The position numbers and the translations under genes are program-made. Shown one piece after another: positions 7,598 to 14,201 of a stretch of DNA of 18,878 nt. The stretch is from Candidatus Alistipes excrementipullorum. Its GTDB lineage: Bacteria > Bacteroidota > Bacteroidia > Bacteroidales > Rikenellaceae. The notes below the pieces were generated by a model. That model did not search any database. It was given only the letters and a program-made list of their open reading frames with translations, and was not told the origin of the DNA. The stretch lies in contig DXGW01000123.1 of NCBI GenBank assembly GCA_019113665.1, positions 1 to 18,878 on the forward strand, read 5' to 3'. Numbering within the stretch: the stretch's first letter is position 1; each line of letters opens with the position of its first letter.

Positions 7598-10585
7598 ATG
7601 AAAATGAAAAAGCTACTGAAATACATAGTACTGTTCGCAGCAGCCACCGCGTGCAGCTGCAGCACATTCGACGACTCGGAACTTCGCGACCGGATCGACG
7701 GATACAAGGACCGTATCGAGAAGTTGCAGGAAAAAGCCGAAACCCTCAACTCCCAGATCGAGGCCCTGAGCCACCTGACGAACGGTAACGTCATCACCTC
7801 CGTGTCGCAGGACTCGGACGGCAAGTTCGTCATAACATACAAGGACGACTCCGACCAGGAGTACACCGTCGTTCTGGCAACGATGGACGACCTGCTCGAT
7901 GTCCCCGTACTCGGCGTGGCTCTCGACGAGGAGGAGGACATATACTACTGGACACAGACCGTCGACGGACAGACCTCGTGGCTCACCAAGGGTGAGGGCG
8001 GCGAGCGTATCCCCGTCAGGGGCAACACCCCGACCCTCGCGGTAGACGAGCAGGGTTACTGGACCGTCAACGGCGAACGCATCAACGACGCCGACGGAAA
8101 CCCGATCATGGCCAACGACGAGGAGTCGTCGATATTCAAGCAGGGCTCGTTCGAGAACGGCGTCTTCACGCTGACGCTCGGCAACGGCGAGGTCATATCG
8201 TTCAGGGTGTTCGACACGCTGAACCTCAAGCTGCAGACAACCGCAACGGTGACCATCGTCGACCCCGAAACCGGATACCGGATAGCCTATGAGGTTACGG
8301 GCGAGGCCAAGGACAAGGCCCTCGTCGCCATCGCCAAGGAGTGCGGCGGCGCCAAGGCCGAACTCAATACGGAGGAGCAGCGCATCGACGTGACGTTCGA
8401 CTCTTCGTTCTCGGCCGAATCGGGCGCACACATCATCGTGATGGCCTACGACCTCAACAACAACGTCATCATAAAGCCCGTATTCTTCACCATGGCCACC
8501 GACTCGCGGATCACCATCTCGTCGAAGGAGGAGCTCATGCAGTTCGCAACCGACGTCAATGCCGGTGCAATACCCGCAGGCATGCAGATACTCCTTACGC
8601 AGGACATAGACATGTCGGGCGTGGAGAACTGGGTGCCCATAGGCAACGCCGCCATATCGCCCGCCTCGAAAGTAAACTCGATAGAGGTAACCGGCGGATA
8701 CCCCTTCTCGGGGGTATTCGACGGCGGCGGACACGTGATCCGCAACCTGAAACTTGCAACCGAAAGCACGGACGCCGAGCATGTGTACGGCCTCTTCGGC
8801 GTGGTCAAGGACGCCGAGATACGCAACCTGCAGATCGGCGACGAAACCCCGGCCGGAAACAGCTCGCTGACCGTAACGACCCCCACTTCGGTATGGGCCG
8901 GAACGTTGGCAGGCGTGGCCGTCGACTCAAAAATCTCGGACTGCACGTCGTATGCGGCCGTCAGCTATGACAGCACGACCGCTTCGTCGTCGCGCGTATT
9001 CATCGGCGGCCTGGTCGGCTGCTGCTTCAGCGACGCGGCCGAAACATACCTCGACCAGCTGAAGAACTACGGCGCAATATCGGCCGACGCACACGGCAAT
9101 ACGGCCAACGGACTCACTTCGGCCCCCCATATCGGCGGCGTATGCGCCCTCACCTCGGCAAACTCGACCAACAAGAAGATAAACCATGTCGAGTACTGCG
9201 CAAACTACGGCGACATCGTCTCGAACACGGCCCGCACGGCCGGCATCATCGGCGCCGCAAACAGCTACACGGCTTTCAACTCCTGCACCAACTACGGCAA
9301 CCAGACAAACTCCATAGGCGATACGGGCCGTCTGGGTGCCATAACGGTAATCCTCGGTACGGGAAGCTCGATGATCGACTGCGTGAACTACGGCGACCTC
9401 GTCTCCACGAACGGCGCACGCGTCGGCGGAATAGTAAGCCTCCCGAACAACGCAACGAACACCTTCAGCGGCTGTGCGAACTTCGGAAAGATCATCTCCG
9501 ACGCCAGCTACCGCGGCATATTCTTCGGTTACAACAGCGTGGCCAGCACATGGGTGAACTGCACGGCCGGAGGCCAGGTGGGCGTCTACAACGGCGGAAG
9601 CTACATCTTCGACTCCTATACCGACGAGATGAAGGAGCTCTACCTCGGCCCGCAGGGTACGAACAAGGCCCAGTTGTCGAACATCATCTACCAGATAGGC
9701 ACCGACGAGGGCGAAACCCCGACAGGACCCGAGCCCACGCTCCGCATTCTCTGCATCGGAAACTCGTTCACGAAGGACGCCGTCGAGCACCTGCCCAAGA
9801 TGATTGCCGCAGCCGGGATCGAGACCGTCAAGATCATGCACATGTACTACGGCGGCCGCACCGTGCCCGAATACTATGAAGGCTACGACACGACCAACGA
9901 CTATACCTGCTACATGCTCAATACCGGCACCGACGTCTGGACCTCGTTCCGCGGAATGACGCTCAAGCAGGCAGCCGCCTCGGACAAGTGGGACATAGTC
10001 ACCATACAGGAACACACCGGAAACTACCGCGCATGGAGCTGGACGGCCGAGGAGAAGGCCGCAATCACAGGCCTGATCGACTGCATCAAGGCCGACCAGG
10101 GCGACAACCTCCCCGAATTCAAGTACATCATGTCGCAGGCATACTTCGACATGAACAAGATCGGCACCGGTTCGCGTCCCTACATGACCTTCTCGACGCA
10201 GGACGAGATGTTCGACGTGATAGTGGCACAGGCCAAGAAGGTACTCGCCGAAACCGAAATCGACGAGGTGATCCCGACAGGAACCGTGCTGCAGAACCTC
10301 CGTACATCGTCGCTCGACAACGAGATGAACCTCACGCGTGACGGTTACCACATGGACTACGGCATCTCGCGCTATGCCGCCGCCTGCGCCGTATTCGAAA
10401 TGCTCATCTCGCCCGCATTCGACGGGCTGACCCTCGACGACAACCCGTTCCGCTACGACGTTTCGAGCACGGCCACCGGCTCGTACACCACGCCCGTGAC
10501 CGACACCAACCGTCTCATAGCGCTGCAGGCCGCACGCTACGCCATGGCCAGGCCCTTCGAGGTGACCGACATGTCGGGATATTGA
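7598..10585 (+). CDS. Surface lipoprotein: DUF4988-like N-terminus, GLUG-like repeats, C-terminal DUF4886 SGNH-hydrolase-like domain
   Basis: This is a 995-residue lipoprotein whose lipidated residue is Cys19 or Cys21 (TACSCSTFDD). A second ATG at 7604 could also be the start. A coiled coil at about 25-60 is followed by the DUF4988-like domain (about 65-175: ITSVSQDSDGKFVITYKDD, AVDEQGYWTVNGERINDADG). Then come an Ig-like region (about 205-300) and a repeat region (about 305-690) with LTQDIDMSGVENW, DCTSY, YCANYGD, SCTNYGN and DCVNYGD units. Residues about 712-995 match DUF4886: LRILCIGNSFTKDA holds the candidate nucleophile S723, and TRDGYHMDYG holds the block-V pair D915/H918. DUF4886 proteins are SGNH-like and presumably esterases or related hydrolases, with little biochemistry known. 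A perfect hairpin follows 11 nt after the stop, so this is probably the last gene of the main operon. Confidence 0.88.
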   Translation: MKMKKLLKYIVLFAAATACSCSTFDDSELRDRIDGYKDRIEKLQEKAETLNSQIEALSHLTNGNVITSVSQDSDGKFVITYKDDSDQEYTVVLATMDDLLDVPVLGVALDEEEDIYYWTQTVDGQTSWLTKGEGGERIPVRGNTPTLAVDEQGYWTVNGERINDADGNPIMANDEESSIFKQGSFENGVFTLTLGNGEVISFRVFDTLNLKLQTTATVTIVDPETGYRIAYEVTGEAKDKALVAIAKECGGAKAELNTEEQRIDVTFDSSFSAESGAHIIVMAYDLNNNVIIKPVFFTMATDSRITISSKEELMQFATDVNAGAIPAGMQILLTQDIDMSGVENWVPIGNAAISPASKVNSIEVTGGYPFSGVFDGGGHVIRNLKLATESTDAEHVYGLFGVVKDAEIRNLQIGDETPAGNSSLTVTTPTSVWAGTLAGVAVDSKISDCTSYAAVSYDSTTASSSRVFIGGLVGCCFSDAAETYLDQLKNYGAISADAHGNTANGLTSAPHIGGVCALTSANSTNKKINHVEYCANYGDIVSNTARTAGIIGAANSYTAFNSCTNYGNQTNSIGDTGRLGAITVILGTGSSMIDCVNYGDLVSTNGARVGGIVSLPNNATNTFSGCANFGKIISDASYRGIFFGYNSVASTWVNCTAGGQVGVYNGGSYIFDSYTDEMKELYLGPQGTNKAQLSNIIYQIGTDEGETPTGPEPTLRILCIGNSFTKDAVEHLPKMIAAAGIETVKIMHMYYGGRTVPEYYEGYDTTNDYTCYMLNTGTDVWTSFRGMTLKQAAASDKWDIVTIQEHTGNYRAWSWTAEEKAAITGLIDCIKADQGDNLPEFKYIMSQAYFDMNKIGTGSRPYMTFSTQDEMFDVIVAQAKKVLAETEIDEVIPTGTVLQNLRTSSLDNEMNLTRDGYHMDYGISRYAAACAVFEMLISPAFDGLTLDDNPFRYDVSSTATGSYTTPVTDTNRLIALQAARYAMARPFEVTDMSGY

Positions 10586-10596
10586 TTCCACACTGC

Positions 10597-10626
10597 GTCA
10601 AAGGCGGCTTATAGGCCGCCTTTGAC
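10597..10626 (+). terminator. Stem-loop after the DUF4886 lipoprotein gene
   Basis: A perfect 12-bp inverted repeat (10597-10608 with 10615-10626, arms GTCAAAGGCGGC/GCCGCCTTTGAC) has a 6-nt TTATAG loop. No U-run follows, so it may be a transcript 3' end, a processing or stability element, or a partial terminator that lowers GDPD expression relative to the upstream genes. Confidence 0.65.
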
Positions 10627-10701
10627 ATAATATCACGGCCTAAACGCTGATTTCTGCCAATTTTTGACTAACTTCACACCGACAATAAAAACCGTATCAA
10701 A

Positions 10702-11634
10702 ATGAACAACCTGTCAATCAAGATTTCGCTGTTGGGCGCCGCCGCCATCTCGCTCATCGCGTGCGGCCAGCCGCAAAAACCCGAACAGAACTGTGCCGAA
10801 CAGATCGTGGCCGAACTCCACAACCCCGAATCGAAAAACGTGGTTGTCGTATCGCACCGCGGCGACTGGAGAAACTGGCCCGAAAACTCGATACCCGCAA
10901 TCGAGTCGGTCATCGCCATGGGCGTCGACGTCATGGAGCTCGACCTCAAGCTTACGTCCGACAGCGTGCTGGTGCTCTGCCACGACAAGACCATCAACCG
11001 CACGACAACCGGCAAAGGCCGCGTATGCGACATAACATACGACTCGATCCGCAAATGCGACCTCAAACGCGCCCACGGCGTGAAGGTCGAAAACATGAAG
11101 ATGCCCACCCTGCGCGAAGCCCTCGAAGTGTGCAAGGACCGCATCGTGGTGAACGTCGACCAGGGATACGAATACTATGACCTCGTGATTGCGATTACCG
11201 AGGAACTCGGCGTGACGGACCAGGTGCTGATCAAGGGCAAGCGTGCGGCCGATGTAGTAGCAGCCAAGTTCGCCGAATATCCGAACAACATGATGTACAT
11301 GCCGATAATCGACATACTGAAGCCCCAGGGAAAGGCCCTCTTCGAGGAGTACCGCCAGAAGGGAATCGTCCCGCTCGCATACGAAGTCTGCTGGGACAAA
11401 TACACCCCCGAAGTCGAGGAGTGCATGAAACATGTGGTCGAGAGCGGATCGAAACTCTGGGTCAATACGCTGTGGCCTTCGCTCTGCGGCGGACTCGACG
11501 ATGACAAGGCTTTCGCCGAGAACAACCCCGACGCCGTCTACGGCGAGATGATACGCCGCGGTGCAACCATCATTCAGACGGACCGCCCGCAGCTGCTGCT
11601 CGAGTACCTGCGTTCGAAAGGCCTGCACGACTGA
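10702..11634 (+). CDS. Lipoprotein glycerophosphodiester phosphodiesterase (GDPD family)
   Basis: This 310-residue protein has a lipoprotein signal peptide (Cys21 in LIACG). The GDPD TIM-barrel signature is complete: HRG at 52-54 (SHRGDWRNWPEN) with E61/N62, metal ligands E79 and D81 (MELDLKLT), the second catalytic His H94 in CHDKTINRTT, then MPTLREAL and the C-terminal IIQTDRP. Family members hydrolyse glycerophosphodiesters to glycerol-3-phosphate and an alcohol. The related GlpQ-type enzymes also degrade glycerophosphate teichoic acids. It starts 116 nt after the preceding gene, beyond a hairpin. It may be read through from the operon or have its own promoter; only a poor -7-like TAACTTCA at 10669-10676 is visible. 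Co-direction and a shared phosphodiester theme with the NAGPA and S1/P1 genes suggest the same pathway (inference). Confidence 0.93.
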   Translation: MNNLSIKISLLGAAAISLIACGQPQKPEQNCAEQIVAELHNPESKNVVVVSHRGDWRNWPENSIPAIESVIAMGVDVMELDLKLTSDSVLVLCHDKTINRTTTGKGRVCDITYDSIRKCDLKRAHGVKVENMKMPTLREALEVCKDRIVVNVDQGYEYYDLVIAITEELGVTDQVLIKGKRAADVVAAKFAEYPNNMMYMPIIDILKPQGKALFEEYRQKGIVPLAYEVCWDKYTPEVEECMKHVVESGSKLWVNTLWPSLCGGLDDDKAFAENNPDAVYGEMIRRGATIIQTDRPQLLLEYLRSKGLHD

Positions 11635-11670
11635 TCGTGAAAGCCCCGTAACAAGGGTTGCGGAATACGT

Positions 11671-11700
11671 ATGACGCCTGCCGGTTGCGGCAGGCGTCAT
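11671..11700. terminator. Perfect 13-bp hairpin downstream of GDPD
   Basis: The arms at 11671-11683 and 11688-11700 (ATGACGCCTGCCG/CGGCAGGCGTCAT) enclose a GTTG loop, 36 nt after the GDPD stop. No T-tract follows on either strand. It is probably the 3' end or a stabilising structure of the GDPD transcript. Confidence 0.6.
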
Positions 11701-11753
11701 GCTTATATGCGACTGGCAGAGACGGACTGCATCGGTACGGCCGGCAGCACGAC

Positions 11754-11786
11754 AAAAAGGGCCGTCCGTTGTGAAACGGACGGCCC
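11754..11786 (-). terminator. Leftward rho-independent terminator
   Basis: A 12-bp perfect stem (11759-11770 with 11775-11786, arms GGGCCGTCCGTT/AACGGACGGCCC) has a 4-nt loop. Read on the - strand it is followed at once by TTTTT (AAAAA at 11754-11758). A second A-run at 11789-11793 lies on the other side, but the + direction lacks a T-run, so the signal is leftward. The only candidate transcription unit ending here is the small RNA starting near 12000. Confidence 0.75.
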
Positions 11787-11794
11787 GCAAAAAG

Positions 11795-11825
11795 ACAGGT
11801 TGTTTATAAATACAGGTTGTTTATA
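11795..11825. repeat. 14-bp direct repeat pair, 17-nt period
   Basis: ACAGGTTGTTTATA occurs at 11795-11808 and again at 11812-11825, separated by 3 nt. On the - strand it lies just upstream of the terminator, inside the predicted small RNA, where it gives UAUAAACAACCUGU twice. Confidence 0.85.
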
Positions 11826-12005
11826 TAATTAAAAGATCCTTCCCTATCGGTGACACCTGCCGTCCGGCCGGAAATCCCGCCGAATGACGATCATGCGCAT
11901 CAGAGATAACGGCTGCATGCCATGATCCGACATCGGCCGCAGAGCCGTTCACGGATTCATACCGGAAAAGCAACTGCCGGAACACCAGATGTTCATAAAC
12001 CATTA

Positions 12006-12037
12006 CAAAAATAACCTGTTTTTTTCTTTTTTACAAA
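12006..12037 (-). promoter_or_regulatory. Consensus Bacteroidota promoter reading leftward
   Basis: On the - strand, TTTG (complement of 12034-12037) is followed by exactly 20 nt and then TATTTTTG (complement of 12006-12013). This matches the TTTG-N19-21-TAnnTTTG consensus without mismatch. The predicted start is near 11999-12002. The surrounding 12001-12060 is unusually AT-rich compared with the window. Confidence 0.7.
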
Positions 12038-12120
12038 ACTTATTCTATTTTTTAGCCTTTAAGCCGCATATTCAGTACACGAAACAAAATAGAAAACAGC
12101 CGAAAAAGAAAAGCCATGCT

Positions 12121-12145
12121 CCTGTTGCCGCATTCGGGCAACAGG
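12121..12145. other. 9-bp hairpin in the intergenic region
   Basis: CCTGTTGCC (12121-12129) is complementary to GGCAACAGG (12137-12145) around a 7-nt loop. It lies beyond the GH13 terminator in the leftward direction and may be a backup 3'-end structure. There is no adjacent T-run. Confidence 0.45.
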
Positions 12146-12160
12146 CTCCCCGGCAAACGT

Positions 12161-12196
12161 AAAAGCCGCGTCCCCCGACATTGAAGGGGACGCGGC
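12161..12196 (-). terminator. Rho-independent terminator of the GH13 gene
   Basis: An 11-bp perfect stem (12165-12175 with 12186-12196, arms GCCGCGTCCCC/GGGGACGCGGC) has a 10-nt loop. On the - strand it is followed by TTTT. It lies about 165 nt beyond the GH13 stop codon. The 12197-12359 stretch between them shows no gene. Confidence 0.7.
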
Positions 12197-12342
12197 CTTG
12201 CCGTTGCCGCCATATGAAAACCCTGTTGCACGGAGCGTGCGCGAACCTCAGTTGCCATGCCGGAGGTACCGCACACGGGCCTTCGGCCTCACGGTTACGA
12301 CCGGACACGCATGAACGGCGCGCATGAACAAGGGCCATCGCA

Positions 12343-12356
12343 CCGTACATGTACGG
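12343..12356. repeat. 14-bp perfect palindrome next to the GH13 stop codon
   Basis: CCGTACATGTACGG is self-complementary over all 14 bases and lies 3 nt beyond the GH13 stop. It has no loop, so it is more like a DNA-binding site or a chance palindrome than a terminator. Confidence 0.5.
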
Positions 12357-12359
12357 CCG

Positions 12360-14054
12360 CTACTTCGCCGCAGGCTCTATCCTGCACACGACCGCCCCGA
12401 ACGGTTTGACGGCTATGCGGTCGCCGCTGCGGTACCGCAGATACGAAAAATCGTCCGAATCGCCGAAGATCACGACCGGGCGTCCGTCGATGCCCGAAAC
12501 CGGAGTGACGGCCCGGCGTGCGCTCGGATTTATCGCCACGATGAAGCGCTCCTCGCCCAGGCGGCGTTCGTAAACCAGCGGGTAGGCCGTCTCCAGATCG
12601 CTCAACACACGCCATTCGCCGCGCGTGCCCAGAGCCGGATTCTCCCGGCGCAAGGCCAGCACTTCGCGTACGTAATTGAGTATCGATTCGGGGTCGGACT
12701 CCTGCGCCGCAACGGTCGGACGCTCCTCCGACGGGTCGATCGGCAGGTAAAGGCTATCCTTCGGGGCCGTCGAGAACCCGGCATTGGGGGTCGAGTCCCA
12801 CTGCATCGGCGTACGCATGGGGCTGCGGTTGCGGCCCGAACGGCTCAGGCTCCCCTCCTTCGGAGGTGTCTCCATGACAGTACGCATGCCTATCTCGTCA
12901 CCATAGTAGATGATCGGCGGCCACGGCATGAGAAGGAACATCGTCAGCGCCGCCTTGATCTGTTCGGGCGTATTGCGGCCGTTGGTGTTCACGCGCCAGT
13001 TGTCGTGGCTGGCCGTCGGCATCGTCGAGAAACCATGGCCGCGTGTCGCAGCCAATACACGCGAATAGTTGGCCGCAAACTCGCGGAGCTCGGCCCCGCC
13101 GCTCCCCCCGGCCTCGAAATAGCAGACCTTCGGCCCGCCGCGATGGGCCGCATTGACCATCAGCGGACGGTACATCTGGGTGTGTTTGTCGATCATCAGG
13201 TCGACATGGAATCCGGCCGGTATCGCCTTCTCGGGATCACCCCACTCCGACATGAGAACACACTCCGGATAGCGGCTCTCGAACCACCCTATGACATCTC
13301 GCCAGAAACGCATGGTCCCCGACTTGTCGGGATCGTTCTTGACGATGCTCATGGCCATGTCGACACGGTAGCCGTCGACTCCCTTCTCTACCCAGAACGA
13401 CATGATGTCCTTCAACTCGTTGCGAACGGCCATCGGCCCCGGAGCGTCCATGTGCTGCTGCCACGGCTCGGCCGGATCGGGATTGGCATAACCGTAGTTC
13501 AGCGCAGGTTGGGCATCGAAATAGTTCTTCATGTAGTTGCCGTCACGCGGAGCATCGGACTTGATGAAATTGCCGTTGGGAACCTTGTCGCGCGAGTCGG
13601 TCCAGATATAATAGTCGGTGTAGCGCTGGTACGGCTCGCCGTTGCGCGACTGCAGGAACCAGGCATTGCGGTCGGAAGTGTGGCCGGCAACCAGGTCGAG
13701 AAGAACCCTGATGCCCTTCGAATGAGCCGTCCGGACAAGGCTCACAAGGTCGGCATTGGTGCCGAACCGCGGATCGACACGGTAAAAATCGGTGACATCA
13801 TAGCCGCCGTCGACAAACTCCGACTCGAATATCGGACTGATCCATATGGCCGTAACCCCGAGCGAACGTATGTAGTCCAGACGCGACTCTATGCCGCGCA
13901 GGTCACCGATGCCGTCGCCGTCGCTGTCCATGTACGACGAGGGGTAGATATGGTAGATTACGGCATCTTCAAGCCATGCGGGTATGCGGTTGAGCGCCGG
14001 AAGGGGAAGCACGGCGGCTGCAGCCGCCACAATTGTCAGCAGAAGTCTCTTCAT
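12360..14054 (-). CDS. Secreted GH13 alpha-amylase-family glycoside hydrolase
   Basis: This 564-residue protein starts at the ATG read from 14054 (MKRLLLTIVAAAAAV), giving a signal peptide to about residue 20 without a lipobox Cys, so it is probably periplasmic. The open frame runs further upstream to 14747, but that part is antisense to the response regulator and is not coding. GH13 conserved regions are all present: D120 in LLDLVAGHTSD (region I), D232 nucleophile in GYRVDMAMS (II), E270 acid/base in VLMSEWGDPE (III), and H350-D351 in TASHDNW (IV). The N-terminus YHIYPSSYMDSDGDGIGDL, with its DxDGxGDL calcium or loop motif, fits oligosaccharide-acting GH13 enzymes. Region I has Gly124 where Asn is usual before His125. 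The substrate is presumably an alpha-glucan oligosaccharide; the subfamily is not determined. It is divergent from the response regulator with a 147-bp gap. No SusR-type regulator or SusCD pair is visible beside it. Confidence 0.93.
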   Translation of the reverse strand: MKRLLLTIVAAAAAVLPLPALNRIPAWLEDAVIYHIYPSSYMDSDGDGIGDLRGIESRLDYIRSLGVTAIWISPIFESEFVDGGYDVTDFYRVDPRFGTNADLVSLVRTAHSKGIRVLLDLVAGHTSDRNAWFLQSRNGEPYQRYTDYYIWTDSRDKVPNGNFIKSDAPRDGNYMKNYFDAQPALNYGYANPDPAEPWQQHMDAPGPMAVRNELKDIMSFWVEKGVDGYRVDMAMSIVKNDPDKSGTMRFWRDVIGWFESRYPECVLMSEWGDPEKAIPAGFHVDLMIDKHTQMYRPLMVNAAHRGGPKVCYFEAGGSGGAELREFAANYSRVLAATRGHGFSTMPTASHDNWRVNTNGRNTPEQIKAALTMFLLMPWPPIIYYGDEIGMRTVMETPPKEGSLSRSGRNRSPMRTPMQWDSTPNAGFSTAPKDSLYLPIDPSEERPTVAAQESDPESILNYVREVLALRRENPALGTRGEWRVLSDLETAYPLVYERRLGEERFIVAINPSARRAVTPVSGIDGRPVVIFGDSDDFSYLRYRSGDRIAVKPFGAVVCRIEPAAK

Positions 14055-14141
14055 AAGGTCAAAATGTTTCGGTTTACATAAGCAAGACGCTAAAACAGCC
14101 CGATACCGACATGCCGCCTGCACACTCGTCGGGAAAATAAT

Positions 14142-14149
14142 TAACTTTG
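14142..14149 (+). promoter_or_regulatory. -7 box upstream of the response regulator
   Basis: TAACTTTG matches TAnnTTTG exactly. The -33 region is weak (CCTG at 14117-14120, 21-nt spacing). Transcription from here would give a leader of about 45-50 nt that contains the TTTCA element. No clear leftward promoter for GH13 was found in 14055-14201. Confidence 0.5.
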
Positions 14150-14162
14150 TATCGGCGGACCG

Positions 14163-14197
14163 TTTCAGTTTCATTTCAAAATCGGCCCGTACCTTGG
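14163..14197 (+). promoter_or_regulatory. TTTCA triple-repeat element plus second -7-like box
   Basis: TTTCAGTTTCATTTCA (14163-14178) consists of three TTTCA units with 6- then 5-nt spacing. An 11-nt gap leads to TACCTTGG (14190-14197), a one-mismatch -7 box followed by CAC. The same layout is found at 16204-16238. A transcript from this box would begin at or next to the ATG at 14202, so it would be leaderless unless the element instead regulates the upstream promoter at 14142. It is likely bound by the response regulator (inference). Confidence 0.55.
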
Positions 14198-14201
14198 CAC
14201 C

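Larger units (their letters stand above)
11754..11999 (-). ncRNA. Candidate small structured RNA, about 240 nt, leftward
   Basis: A near-perfect Bacteroidota promoter (12006-12037) reads leftward into a region with no convincing ORF and ends at a rho-independent terminator (11754-11786). The predicted RNA starts near 11999-12002. Internal complementarity is visible: GATCATG pairs with CATGATC, and AACGGCT pairs with AGCCGTT. Its 3' part has the duplicated 14-mer. Length and isolation between independent genes would fit a housekeeping RNA such as 6S RNA or a trans-acting sRNA, but I cannot assign a family by eye. It does not overlap a protein gene on the opposite strand. Confidence 0.5.

Noticed and set aside
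8927..10591. 554-residue - strand frame opposite the DUF4886 lipoprotein
   Set aside because: Antisense shadow with no recognisable motif. The + frame carries SGNH motifs.
11821..12003. 60-residue - strand ORF inside the small-RNA interval
   Set aside because: Its ATG lies between the -7 box and the predicted start of transcription, so it would not be in the transcript or would be leaderless at best. The sequence has no recognisable feature.
11635..12359. Possible insertion-sequence remnant or attachment site in the long intergenic stretch
   Set aside because: No transposase fragment, tRNA or terminal inverted repeats with target duplications were seen. The hairpins are explained as terminators.
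12324..14081. 585-residue + strand frame opposite GH13
   Set aside because: Arg/His-rich composition without domains. The - strand encodes all GH13 motifs.
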